Below, piece after piece: positions 27,514 to 36,690 of a stretch of DNA of 64,000 nt; position 1 is the stretch's first letter; every line of letters starts with the position of its first letter. The DNA is from an uncultured Chloracidobacterium sp. (GTDB taxonomy: Bacteria > Acidobacteriota > Blastocatellia > Pyrinomonadales > Pyrinomonadaceae), in the NCBI GenBank assembly GCA_936914845.1, contig CAKZGE010000007.1, positions 86,585-150,584 of the forward strand, written 5' to 3'. Made by a program: the position numbers and the translations under genes. The notes under the pieces were generated by a model. The model saw only the letters and a list, made by a program, of their open reading frames with translations, was not told the DNA's origin and ran no database searches.

Positions 27514-27969
27514 ATGTTCAAGCTAAAGATCTTAGGTGTCATCTTTGCGGCGACAGTAACAGCGGCCTACGGCCAAACAGCGGGAAAAACGGTAACCAAC
27601 GCGGATCTTGAAAAATTTCGTCAAAAACGACTGGCGGCGGAGCGCGACTATCGGGAAAATTACGCTAGGATGGGTTTTCCTTCGCCCGAAGAATTGGATG
27701 CTCAAATAGAAAAAAGTCGTGTTCAACGCGAAGCTATGGCGGAACGCTATCGAAATGAAAGGTTGCAAAGAGAGCAACTGGAGGCTCGGCCGCAGATCTA
27801 CTATCAGCAGGTGCAGACCCCGAATTACAACTACCGCGGCGATGAACGTGTTATCTTTCCGGGGTTTTATTTCCCTTATTACTGGAACAACTGGGGAAAT
27901 CGGCCGTATGTACGACCGCCCGACCGCCCTCGGCCGTCGCGTCCTGCCGCCAGATGGCTGCCGCAATAG
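27514..27969 (+). CDS. Small secreted coiled-coil/proline-rich protein, unknown
   Basis: 151 aa with a GGAGG ribosome site. Signal peptide about 1-20 (TVTAAYGQ). Residues 30-95 are highly charged and predicted alpha-helical/coiled coil (EKFRQKRLAAERDY, EKSRVQREAMAERYRNERLQ). The tail is rich in Tyr, Asn and Pro (FYFPYYWNNWGNRPYV, PPDRPRPSRPAA). I recognise no family. It is probably a periplasmic or surface protein; it lies between the M36 protease and gatB on the same strand with terminator-like DNA before it. Confidence 0.65.
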   Translation: MFKLKILGVIFAATVTAAYGQTAGKTVTNADLEKFRQKRLAAERDYRENYARMGFPSPEELDAQIEKSRVQREAMAERYRNERLQREQLEARPQIYYQQVQTPNYNYRGDERVIFPGFYFPYYWNNWGNRPYVRPPDRPRPSRPAARWLPQ

Positions 27970-28036
27970 CTGATTTTGAAATAATCAAAATGCGAATTAG
28001 AATCGATATCTGATTCGCATTAATTTTTTAGACGAT

Positions 28037-29512
28037 ATGATCAAAGAAGGTTGGGAAGCAATTATCGGCATGGAGATCCATGCTCAGTTGGCAACGGACA
28101 CTAAAATATTTTGCGGCTGTGCGGTTGCGACCGGCGGCGAGCCGAATTCGAACACTTGCCCGGTGTGTCTGGGATTGCCCGGAGCATTGCCTGTATTGAA
28201 CGAAAAGGTTGTCGAACTCGGAGCCAAAGCTGCGTTGTCGCTAGGTTTGGAGGTGCAGGAAACTTCCATTTTTGCACGGAAGAATTATTTTTATCCTGAT
28301 CTGCCAAAAGGCTATCAGATATCGCAATATGACAAACCGTTTTCCGCCAATGGATCGCTAACCATCATGACCAGCGAACGCGATGATCAGGGCAGGGCGG
28401 TCAAATGGCAGCCGATGGACATTCGGATCGAGCGGATGCATCTCGAAGAAGATGCCGGCAAGAACGTGCACGAAGGGCTGCCCGATGTTGATAAATATTC
28501 TTATGTGGACTTGAACCGCGCCGGTACACCGTTGGGCGAGATCGTCACCGCTCCTGATTTTCGCTCGTCTTGGCAGGCTTATGATTATGTCAACCATGTG
28601 CGAAGGGTGCTGCAATGGGTGGGGGCGAGCGATGCCGACATGGAGAAAGGAAATCTTCGGTGTGAGGCAAATGTGTCGGTTCGGCGGGTCGGTGAAGATA
28701 AGTTCAATAATAAATCGGAACTGAAAAATCTGAATTCGGTCAGGTTCATGCAGAAAGCGATCGAATTTGAGATCGATCGACAGATCACCGCTCATGAAAA
28801 GGGTGAGCCTGTTTTACAAGAAACGCGCTTGTGGGACGAAAAGCGAAATGAGACGCGTGTGATGCGGTCGAAAGAGGACGCCCACGATTATCGCTATTTT
28901 CCTGAGCCGGATCTGCAGCCGTTAGAGGTGTCGGCCGCATTTGTCGAAGAGGTCAAACGAGGGATGCCCGAATTGCCCGACATCAAGCGAGACCGGTTCA
29001 TGACGGAATATGAGCTGAGCTATGACGATGCTTCACAGTTGGTAAATGACAAAGCATTGGCGGAATATTACGAGATCACGGCAAAGACGTCGAAAGATCC
29101 CCGCATTTCGGCAAACTTTATTTTGTCCGAATTGAACCGGGAATTGAACAATGCCGGATTGAATGCGGCATCTTCGCCGGTTGCAGCGGTCGAACTTGGA
29201 AATTTGATCACGACGTTAAATGCGGGCAAGATCAACAATAATCAAGCGAAAGAGGTTCTCGTCGAGATGTTCGCAAGCGGCAGCGGAGCGGCGGCTGTTA
29301 TCAGCGAAAAGGGCTTTGAGCAAATATCCGATACCGGAGCGATAGAAAAGATCGTCGAAGATGTCATTGCGGGCAACGAGGGCCAGGCGGCTGCTTTTCG
29401 AGCCGGCAATGATAAGCTGTTCGGCTTCTTTGTGGGCCAGGTCATGAAGGCTTCGAACGGCAAGGCAAACCCAAAGGTCGTCAATGAGATATTGAAGGCG
29501 AAACTGCAATGA
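28037..29512 (+). CDS. gatB: Aspartyl/glutamyl-tRNA amidotransferase subunit B
   Basis: 491 aa, full length. The N-terminal catalytic part has WEAIIGMEIHAQL, the Zn-site cysteines CGC...CPVCLGLPGALPVLN, and KNYFYPDLPKGYQISQYD, all signature GatB segments; residues 330-490 are the helical and YqeY-like tail domain. With GatA and GatC it amidates misacylated Glu-tRNA(Gln) or Asp-tRNA(Asn). gatA and gatC are not in the window. The stop overlaps the following SDR start by 4 bp. Confidence 0.96.
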   Translation: MIKEGWEAIIGMEIHAQLATDTKIFCGCAVATGGEPNSNTCPVCLGLPGALPVLNEKVVELGAKAALSLGLEVQETSIFARKNYFYPDLPKGYQISQYDKPFSANGSLTIMTSERDDQGRAVKWQPMDIRIERMHLEEDAGKNVHEGLPDVDKYSYVDLNRAGTPLGEIVTAPDFRSSWQAYDYVNHVRRVLQWVGASDADMEKGNLRCEANVSVRRVGEDKFNNKSELKNLNSVRFMQKAIEFEIDRQITAHEKGEPVLQETRLWDEKRNETRVMRSKEDAHDYRYFPEPDLQPLEVSAAFVEEVKRGMPELPDIKRDRFMTEYELSYDDASQLVNDKALAEYYEITAKTSKDPRISANFILSELNRELNNAGLNAASSPVAAVELGNLITTLNAGKINNNQAKEVLVEMFASGSGAAAVISEKGFEQISDTGAIEKIVEDVIAGNEGQAAAFRAGNDKLFGFFVGQVMKASNGKANPKVVNEILKAKLQ

Positions 29513-30225
29513 ATATCGAAAATAAGGTAGCCGTCATTACGGGCGGCTCAAAAGGGATCGGCCTCGGCATCGCCGAAGCTTTGCTGAAAAAGGGAGCTCG
29601 GGTGGTGATCTGCGGGCGTTCGAAAAAGGAATTAAATTCTGCGGCGGCGTGGCTGTCGAAGTTCGGCAGGGTGGAAGCAGAGGTTTGTGATGTGCGAAGC
29701 GAAGATCAAGTAAGATTGATGCTTGAACAGGCGGAGAATGCTTTTGGCGGCGTAGATATCCTGATCAATAACGCCGGCATGGGTATCTTTGGAAAAACGG
29801 TAGAGCAGATATCCGGCGAAGAATTTCGCCAAACGATCGAAACAAATCTATACGGCGTCTATTACGCGTGCCATAATGCAATACCGCTGATGCGAAGAAA
29901 GGGAGGCGGCTATATAATCACGATCTCATCGCTGGCCGGGCAAAATGCTCATCCGAAAATGGCAGCTTACAATGCTTCGAAATTCGCCGTCAATGGTTTT
30001 ACAGAGGCTCTGATGCAAGAGGTAAGGCCCGACAATATAAAGGTCAGTTTGATCTGTCCGGGCAGTGTGAATACTGATTTTGGTGGTGGAAGCACAAGCG
30101 ATGAAGACAAATGGAAACTGCAGCCGGAAGATATCGCCGAAGTAGTTGTGAACCTTTTGGAAATGGACGAACGAGCATTACCCAGCAAGATCGAATTGCG
30201 TCCGAGCAAACCGCCGCAGAAGTGA
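29509..30225 (+). CDS. Short-chain dehydrogenase/reductase (SDR)
   Basis: 238-aa classical SDR. The cofactor motif is TGGSKGIGLGIA (about 11-22), then NNAGMG (about 86), the catalytic Ser in ISSLAG (about 138) and YNASK (Tyr about 151, Lys about 155). The residues after beta-2 (CGRS) suggest NADP(H). Substrate cannot be assigned. It is translationally coupled to gatB (ATGA overlap), an arrangement without an obvious functional link. It converges with the chemosensory operon 65 bp away. Confidence 0.88.
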   Translation: MNIENKVAVITGGSKGIGLGIAEALLKKGARVVICGRSKKELNSAAAWLSKFGRVEAEVCDVRSEDQVRLMLEQAENAFGGVDILINNAGMGIFGKTVEQISGEEFRQTIETNLYGVYYACHNAIPLMRRKGGGYIITISSLAGQNAHPKMAAYNASKFAVNGFTEALMQEVRPDNIKVSLICPGSVNTDFGGGSTSDEDKWKLQPEDIAEVVVNLLEMDERALPSKIELRPSKPPQK

Positions 30226-30289
30226 GGGACGGTCGGGGTCGTTCCGGTTGGACCTTACTCCTCGTCAAGATCGTTTTTTTAGATATCGT

Positions 30290-33037
30290 TTAACTCGCCA
30301 AGGTAAGTCTTTTAACAGTGTCGACCAGTTCTTTTTCATCGAAGGGCTTCGTCAAATAATTTGTAATGCCCAAGGCGACCGCTTTGTCGCGATGTTTTTC
30401 ACCGGATCGCGATGTAATGAAAACGAGCGGTATCCCATTTAATTTCTCATCTGTTTCCACGGCAGATACTAATTCGTAACCGTCCATTCGGGGCATTTCG
30501 ACATCGGTCAAGATCACGGCCGGCCGCGGGGCATCTGATCGGAGAAGCTCGAGCGCTTCGATGCCGTCCTTTGCAGTGACCACTTTCCATCCGGCGTTCT
30601 CGATTATTTTTGAGGTCATATGGCGAACGCTAGGGCTGTCATCCACGACCATGACACGCAATTTTTCCGGAGCGACAGCAAAAGCAGATCCGGTCGGTCG
30701 CGGATCGATCTTTGAACGCAGCAAGATCGGCAGATCAAGGATAGGAACGGTTTCGCCGTTTGCCATTACACCGGCTCCGAGCACTCCTTTTGTTCCGTCA
30801 AGCGGTTTCCCGAGCGGCTTTATTATTACCTCCTCGGTTTTGATGATCTCATCTACCATAAGAGCACAGGTCAGATCTGATGTTTCGATCAATAACAATG
30901 TAAGGTATTCGACGGGCCGCTCGTTCCGCGGCCAACCGGTGTATTCAGCAAGGTATTTCACCGGATACTTTCCCGTGATCAGTTCTGCAACATCGCCCTC
31001 CGGCGAATTGCTTATCTTTGCCGGTTCGATATCACCAATATGGCGAACCAATTTTACCGGAACCGCATAGCTGCTTCGACCGCTTCGCACGTGCAGGACG
31101 TTCGTTACGGCTAGCGGAAGGGGGAAGCGGACCGTAAAGGTCGTACCTCGCTGCGATATAGTTTCAATATCGATCGTTCCGCCTCGCGATTCGACACTTT
31201 CGCGAACAATGCTCATTCCGACACCGCGTCCGGCGCTCAAGCTTAAGCGTTCTGCGGTGGTCAGGCCGGGCACAAATATCAGTTTCAGAACGTCTTCATC
31301 GGTCATGCCATCGGCTTGCTGCTGAGAGATCGTGCCGGTCAAAATTGCCTTTTCCTTAAGAGCGGAAGCGGCAATGCCTCTTCCATCGTCTGAAACCTTG
31401 AGGACAATATGTGTTTCCTCGTTAAGGAGTCGAATGCGGATCTGCCCCGCCTCCGGTTTGCCGAGCAAGCGACGTGTTTCCGGCGTTTCGATGCCGTGTA
31501 CGACAGCGTTGCGCAAAAGGTGCATCAGAGGTTCTATCAGGGCGTCGAGTACCTGTGTGTCCAATTCCTGATCCTGATTTTCAACCGAAACCTCAGTGAG
31601 CTTTTCTTCTTCCTCCGCGGTTACACGGACAGCGCGATGCAAACGTGTGGTTAGGGAACCGAATTCCACCATTCTTATGCGCATCAGCTTTTCCTGCATC
31701 TCTTCGATCAAACGACGCTGTGTCTCAAAGAGCGAGCCGAGATTTTCCTTGATGCCGTCCAAGGCGTTGTGGATGGCGTAGGTGTCGGTTGTCGTCTCCG
31801 CGAGTTCGCGTGTCCGTTGGTGAAGTTCCGTATAGCGATCGAATTCCAATGGGTCGAACTGATCGAAATTTTCCGCGAGCAAAGACGATCCGGCCGATGA
31901 AGAGTATTGCCGCGCGTAGGTGCTGATCATCGACGTTTCAAAATCGATCTCGAGCTGGCTGCTGGTGGACTGTAAGCGGCGTGTGCTGTTGTGCAGATCC
32001 TCGATCTGTTGACCGAATTCGTTCAGTCGCTGTTCGAAGACAGAGCGGCTGACGACCAGGTCGCGAACCACCTTTGCAATATCGTCCAATTTTGAAAGAG
32101 ACACACGGATGATCGAGCGGGTCGGGACGGAGCGGCTTGTCGATCGTTCGTCTTCCGTGAATGGTTCGGCTGCGGCCACTGCGGCGACTTCGCCGGTTGA
32201 CTGAGAGCGAAGCGATTCCATTGTGCGGTCGAATTGTAGATAAAGGGCCGCGATCCGGTCTGAACCCTGAGCGGTCATGTCGCCGGACGTAATAGCTTTC
32301 AAGCACTCGGTAGTGGCGTTTAACAGGTCGTAGATCTCCGCCGTCGCCGGTAATTCATTCTCTGCCAGGTGATCTAGAAGGTCTTCAACGCGATGTGCTA
32401 AAGCGGAAGGGGCCTTGAGCCCGACGATTCCCGCCGCTCCTTTGAAGGTATGGGCGTTGCGCCGGATATCCCACAGTGCATCGCGATCTTCGGGGTCGGA
32501 CGAAAGCTGGTCCAGGGCGGTTCCGATGTTTCTTAAAAGGTCTTCGGCTTCCATGGCGAAGATCTCCAACATTTCCGCATCTATCTCAAATTCATCGCCG
32601 GTTTCAACCAAAGAGTTTTCATGATCGGCTTGGTTCGTTTCGCTCAAGTGCAAAGTATCGAACGAACGATCGACGAAATTCGAGAGGTCGATGAGCGGTT
32701 CTTCAGCGCTGAAGCCGTTAGCGACGATCATCTCCTCGATCGCCGACAATTGGTCAAGGATCTGCCGGGTTCGGTCGTCCGTCAATTCGCTGCCTTCACT
32801 AATAGGTTGAGCCAGCAATACTTGCAGTTTTCCGGCGCCTGCCGCCACATCCCCCAATTCTAGCTGTTCTGCGAGGGAATGGAGTTCCGCCGCCGCCTTA
32901 AGCTGTTCGAGCAGTTGCTGGGATGAACCGCCTTGTGTGATATAGATCAAGAAACCGCTACGGATGCTCTGCAGAAGAGAGTCGGCGTCGTCGATCTTAA
33001 GTTGAAGAAGTTGTTGGTCCATGGTCGGAGGTAACAT
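30290..33037 (-). CDS. Hybrid chemotaxis histidine kinase CheA with receiver (FrzE/ChpA-like)
   Basis: 915 aa. Residues 1-125 are helical and may be a degenerate Hpt. A proper Hpt domain follows with phospho-His in NAHTFKGAAG (about 194). The CheA dimerisation region leads into the HATPase with LLRNAVVHGIE (about 510), DDGRGI and GRGVGMSIV, then a CheW-like domain (about 645-780). A C-terminal receiver (about 790-910) has MVVDDSPSV, acceptor Asp in VILTDVEMPRMDG and Lys in YLTKPF. It would phosphorylate itself and receivers in response to the two upstream MCP-like proteins. It is the last gene of a five-gene minus-strand operon. Fusion of kinase and receiver is typical of Frz and Pil-Chp systems. 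Confidence 0.92.
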   Translation of the reverse strand: MLPPTMDQQLLQLKIDDADSLLQSIRSGFLIYITQGGSSQQLLEQLKAAAELHSLAEQLELGDVAAGAGKLQVLLAQPISEGSELTDDRTRQILDQLSAIEEMIVANGFSAEEPLIDLSNFVDRSFDTLHLSETNQADHENSLVETGDEFEIDAEMLEIFAMEAEDLLRNIGTALDQLSSDPEDRDALWDIRRNAHTFKGAAGIVGLKAPSALAHRVEDLLDHLAENELPATAEIYDLLNATTECLKAITSGDMTAQGSDRIAALYLQFDRTMESLRSQSTGEVAAVAAAEPFTEDERSTSRSVPTRSIIRVSLSKLDDIAKVVRDLVVSRSVFEQRLNEFGQQIEDLHNSTRRLQSTSSQLEIDFETSMISTYARQYSSSAGSSLLAENFDQFDPLEFDRYTELHQRTRELAETTTDTYAIHNALDGIKENLGSLFETQRRLIEEMQEKLMRIRMVEFGSLTTRLHRAVRVTAEEEEKLTEVSVENQDQELDTQVLDALIEPLMHLLRNAVVHGIETPETRRLLGKPEAGQIRIRLLNEETHIVLKVSDDGRGIAASALKEKAILTGTISQQQADGMTDEDVLKLIFVPGLTTAERLSLSAGRGVGMSIVRESVESRGGTIDIETISQRGTTFTVRFPLPLAVTNVLHVRSGRSSYAVPVKLVRHIGDIEPAKISNSPEGDVAELITGKYPVKYLAEYTGWPRNERPVEYLTLLLIETSDLTCALMVDEIIKTEEVIIKPLGKPLDGTKGVLGAGVMANGETVPILDLPILLRSKIDPRPTGSAFAVAPEKLRVMVVDDSPSVRHMTSKIIENAGWKVVTAKDGIEALELLRSDAPRPAVILTDVEMPRMDGYELVSAVETDEKLNGIPLVFITSRSGEKHRDKAVALGITNYLTKPFDEKELVDTVKRLTLAS

Positions 33038-33050
33038 AGCGGGCGGAACA

Positions 33051-34562
33051 TCAGTTTACAAAGATGCCGCTTTCAGCGGAAGAGCGGCCGCGAGCGATCT
33101 CTGCGGGCAGTTTAAAGGGTGAAACCGACCCGCGAAGGTCATCTGAAAGCCGCACTAATGTGCGCACCGATTCGGCAGCACGTTTTGAACCCGAAGCAAC
33201 AAGCTCCGTTACCTTGCTGATCTCAGACATTGCACCGGATATATCTTCGGAACCGCGGGCTTGAATTCTGGTTGATTCAGATATCGAACGAAGCAATTCC
33301 GCCAAGCGATTCGATACTTTTTCAATATCGACGAGCGATTGGCCGGCTTTGTCGGCGTAGGCCGAGCCGGACACCACCTCACGGATCGTTTCTTCCATTG
33401 AGGCGACAACCTCTTTGGTCTCAAAGTTTATCGTTTGGGTCAAACCGGTGATCTGCTGGGTTAGGCGATTGGAACGTTCGGCGAGGCGTTCGACCTCTTC
33501 AGCAACAACGACAAATCCGCTGCCTGCCTGTCCGCCCGATGCGGCTTGGAGCGAGGCGTTGAGGGCCAAAAGGCTTGTCCGGTCGGAAAGATCCTCGATC
33601 GTCGAAACTATCTGACCGATCTCTTGCGAGCGCTCTCCCAGCCGCTTGATCCGTTTTGCAGTTTCCTGCACCTGCCGGCGTACGGAATTCATGGCGTTGA
33701 TATTATCTTTGGCGGCCTTTGTCCCAAGCCGAGCACTCGCCAAAGAATCCAAAGCGACGGCGGCCGAAGTAGATGCATTTTCGGAAACTTCCTGTATGCG
33801 GCCCGCCATATCCGTAATAGCGGCAGTAGTTCGGGAAACCAGAGAGGCTTGGGCGACACTGCCTTGTGCAAGCTGTTCAGTTGTGTCGCTGATGGTAGCT
33901 GCGGAAACACCGACCTGCTGGGTATTTTCCTTGACCTGGCGAATGACCGAACGAAGATTTACAGTCATCAAATTAAAAGCCTCTGCTATTTCACCGGTCA
34001 CACCGGTCGAAACTTCTGCTTGGACCGTAAGATCTCCGGAAGATACTTCGGAAACTTCGTGCAGTAGCTTTTCGACCGCTACCTGAAGCCGCTCACGATC
34101 TTCCTGAGTTTGCACCAATGTTCGCAAACGCAGTCCCATGGTCTGCAGTGACCGTCCGAGCCGGTCGCTATCCGAAGCTACGGACGCGGCGGCCGAAAGG
34201 TTGCCGCCGGCTATTTGATCGACGAAGGTTATCTTTTCTTTTAGATATTCCGAGATGGAAGCAAGAGAAGCGAAAAGTTCATTCTCAGGATTTTCGCTTT
34301 CATAGAGGTCGCCGAGCGAGATCGCGTGTGCCGCATCGGCGACGTAACTTAAAGCAGCTTCGACGCTGGACGCATAATAATTGAGATAGGCGAGCGAGAA
34401 TACGGATAGCGACGTTCCGGCCACAAGGGCGAGCATGCCCGCACCCGAACCATTCGTGTATTCAAAATGCGAAAGAATGGTTAACAGTACGCCAAGCATC
34501 AAAAGCAACGCTCCTGCGAATGAGAAGACCTTGATAAACATTGTCCAGATCGAGTTTTTCAT
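33051..34562 (-). CDS. Methyl-accepting chemotaxis protein, PilJ-like
   Basis: 503 aa. Two N-terminal membrane helices (about 10-32 and 38-62) are separated by only a few residues, so there is almost no periplasmic sensor; the input must be membrane or cytoplasmic. HAMP-like segments follow (about 63-230). The signalling hairpin tip SLLALNASLQAASGGQAGSGFVVVAEEV (split here: SLLALNASLQAA and GSGFVVVAEEVERLAERS) resembles PilJ more than enteric MCPs. It would couple through CheW to the downstream CheA, which starts 14 bp after its stop. Confidence 0.9.
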   Translation of the reverse strand: MKNSIWTMFIKVFSFAGALLLMLGVLLTILSHFEYTNGSGAGMLALVAGTSLSVFSLAYLNYYASSVEAALSYVADAAHAISLGDLYESENPENELFASLASISEYLKEKITFVDQIAGGNLSAAASVASDSDRLGRSLQTMGLRLRTLVQTQEDRERLQVAVEKLLHEVSEVSSGDLTVQAEVSTGVTGEIAEAFNLMTVNLRSVIRQVKENTQQVGVSAATISDTTEQLAQGSVAQASLVSRTTAAITDMAGRIQEVSENASTSAAVALDSLASARLGTKAAKDNINAMNSVRRQVQETAKRIKRLGERSQEIGQIVSTIEDLSDRTSLLALNASLQAASGGQAGSGFVVVAEEVERLAERSNRLTQQITGLTQTINFETKEVVASMEETIREVVSGSAYADKAGQSLVDIEKVSNRLAELLRSISESTRIQARGSEDISGAMSEISKVTELVASGSKRAAESVRTLVRLSDDLRGSVSPFKLPAEIARGRSSAESGIFVN

Positions 34563-34567
34563 TCTGC

Positions 34568-36166
34568 TTAATTGTCGCTCCAGATATCGAGAAGTCCTTC
34601 GTCACCAGCCGGATGCTGATAGGCCGGAGGTCCGTCGATGTCGAGTGTTGCTTCGTCGGAGATCGCCGCAGCGCCCGGCGAGCCGTTTCGAAGGCCGGCT
34701 GCCGAATCTCGCAAATTTTCAAGTATGTGTGACAGACGCGCGGTCTTTTCTTCACACATCCCAAAACTGATCTTCAATTCCTCGTCTTCCTGTAAGCAAT
34801 CACCCAGCAGGTTTTGCACCTCGGCGGCATCAGTTTGCAGCTGTGGGTCGGCGGAGATCTGGGCAGGCAGCTCGGTTACCCGGGCCAGAAAATCGCCCAA
34901 AGCATCAAGAGCTTCGATAATTTTGGTCGCTTCCATTGAAAAGTCGGAAAGCGAGGAAACGGTCGAGCTTAAGCGGCTTTCCAGGTCGCCGATATCGCGA
35001 ACGGCTGAATTTTTAATGGCGGCAAGTTCTTTGCTAACATCCTCGGCACGATAGGATAGCGTTGAGATCTCGTCCGCCAAGAGTGAGATGCCGATATTGG
35101 CGGCACCGGCAGGTTCGCTGCTGCGCATACTCGTATTGAGCGCGATCATATTTGACCTGCGGGCCAGGTCATCGGCCGATTTGGCTATTTGCGGGACCGT
35201 ATTCAGTTGGTCACGGAGTTTTTGCAGTTTATGCAAAAGATCGGTCAGCTCTTTTCGGAGCAAGGTGATAGATGCAGCATTTTGTTTCGCGGCATCGGAA
35301 CCTTCGGCAAATTTCAAACTGGACGAACCACTCGCGGCTATGACGCCGGCTAGCTGATCGGTCACCAATCCGACCGGATCCGGAGCCTTCGCAACTGCTT
35401 CGGCGGCGGCACGAATACGGCGGGTGTTCGCATCTTCTTTTCCGGAGGCCGCCCGTACCAGCGATCTAAGTTCGCTTAGCGAACGCTCCGCCTCTTTAGA
35501 GCTGATATTGACGTTTAGCGAAAGTTCGTTGAGCCGGGAAGTCAAAAATCGCACAGTTTCGGCGATCTCACGGGTCGCCGGGGCATCTGTCCGAACACTG
35601 ATATTCAGATTGCCATCTCGTACGGAAGAAATATCGCTTTTCAGTCGGTCGACAGCTCCGACAATAGATTCCAATTCCGTTTTGGCATCGATCGAATCAG
35701 TCACCCGTCCGATCAATCGTTGAAAGGCATTTGTCAGGCGGTCAGAACTTTCAAGCGGTGTTAAAGCAGTGTCGGTCCGGCCGGCCGCAACATCTTCCAT
35801 CATCACGATAATGCTTTGCAGCTGTCGGCTGTTGCGATGAAGAGCTGCGAGCAGGTCATCAGTTTCGGCGGCGCCGGTGGATTTTGGCAGAGTGGTCGTT
35901 GAGCTGCGTTCAAGGCTTTTGGCAAGCAGCGTGACGGTTTCGATCGGGCCCATTACATCGTTGGACAACCACCAACCGAACGCCACCGTGCAAAAGGCGC
36001 AAAAAAGAGACACGAGGAAAACATTGATGAACGGTTCCGAAATGACGAGCGAAAGACCGAAAAAAGCGGTGACGCCGCAGATGCAGTTCAGCACGGCCAA
36101 GGCCGTTACCCGAAGCCAGATCTTACTTCGCATTGAATTCAACATTCGATCGTTTGATTGGATCAT
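34568..36166 (-). CDS. Degenerate MCP-like membrane protein
   Basis: 532 aa with two membrane helices (about 20-42, 46-66) and a HAMP-like linker, followed by a long helical region. At about 360-395 there is a decayed MCP tip: RRSNMIALNTSMRSSEPAG then ISLLADEISTLSYRAE keeps spacing with the canonical tip but lacks the conserved E-AA-RAGE-GRGF core. The last about 60 residues form an acidic, Pro/Gly-containing tail (DEGLLDIWSDN). It lies 5 bp before the intact MCP and 20 bp after cheW. It may be a structural partner of the PilJ-like receptor or a signalling-dead antagonist; that is inference. Confidence 0.75.
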   Translation of the reverse strand: MIQSNDRMLNSMRSKIWLRVTALAVLNCICGVTAFFGLSLVISEPFINVFLVSLFCAFCTVAFGWWLSNDVMGPIETVTLLAKSLERSSTTTLPKSTGAAETDDLLAALHRNSRQLQSIIVMMEDVAAGRTDTALTPLESSDRLTNAFQRLIGRVTDSIDAKTELESIVGAVDRLKSDISSVRDGNLNISVRTDAPATREIAETVRFLTSRLNELSLNVNISSKEAERSLSELRSLVRAASGKEDANTRRIRAAAEAVAKAPDPVGLVTDQLAGVIAASGSSSLKFAEGSDAAKQNAASITLLRKELTDLLHKLQKLRDQLNTVPQIAKSADDLARRSNMIALNTSMRSSEPAGAANIGISLLADEISTLSYRAEDVSKELAAIKNSAVRDIGDLESRLSSTVSSLSDFSMEATKIIEALDALGDFLARVTELPAQISADPQLQTDAAEVQNLLGDCLQEDEELKISFGMCEEKTARLSHILENLRDSAAGLRNGSPGAAAISDEATLDIDGPPAYQHPAGDEGLLDIWSDN

Positions 36167-36185
36167 TTTCGTCTATTTGATAAGC

Positions 36186-36689
36186 CTATTGGGCGAAATC
36201 CATCTCATCGAGAAGTTTTTGGGCATCGATCACAACGACTTTGCCGGAGGCGGTGTCCGCAGTTCCGCGCCGGATCCCAACTGTATTTTCCGGAGGTTCG
36301 ATCTCGTCTTCGGCCAGCTGCAGCACTTCCCACATCCGGTCAACGGTAAATGCCCCTTGCGTCCGACCGTCCTGAGGCTTCAGCACAATGGATCTGGAAC
36401 GCTGGGTCAATACTTCCTCGGCGCCTATCCCGAGCATTCGCCGAACATCAAGTAATGCGACTATATCGCCCCGAACGGCCGAGATGCCCGTTACGGCAAC
36501 GGGGGCATTGGGCAGGGAAGAAGCAGTGAGAGGTAAAACGACCTCTGCTACATCCGAGGCGGCTATCGCACACAGCTTTTCGCCGATGAAGCAGGCGACG
36601 TACTTATGCAGTTCGACTGCACAGTCGGCATCAACTGAAGATCTACCCGAAGCGGCGTTCTCTGGAATTGGTTCGGCCAAAGCTTGCAT
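36186..36689 (-). CDS. CheW-like coupling protein
   Basis: 167 aa. After a short variable N-terminus the CheW beta-barrel fold is visible: YVACFIGEKLCAIAASDVAEV (about 30-50), VTGISAVRGDIVALLDVRRML (about 65-85, the classic strand pattern around RG-hydrophobic-LLD) and VDRMWEVLQL (about 118). CheW proteins link receptor tips to CheA in the cytoplasm. It lies between the PilG-like gene (1-bp gap) and the degenerate MCP, matching the PilG-I-J order of Pil-Chp clusters (PilI is the CheW). Confidence 0.9.
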   Translation of the reverse strand: MQALAEPIPENAASGRSSVDADCAVELHKYVACFIGEKLCAIAASDVAEVVLPLTASSLPNAPVAVTGISAVRGDIVALLDVRRMLGIGAEEVLTQRSRSIVLKPQDGRTQGAFTVDRMWEVLQLAEDEIEPPENTVGIRRGTADTASGKVVVIDAQKLLDEMDFAQ

Positions 36690-36690
36690 T

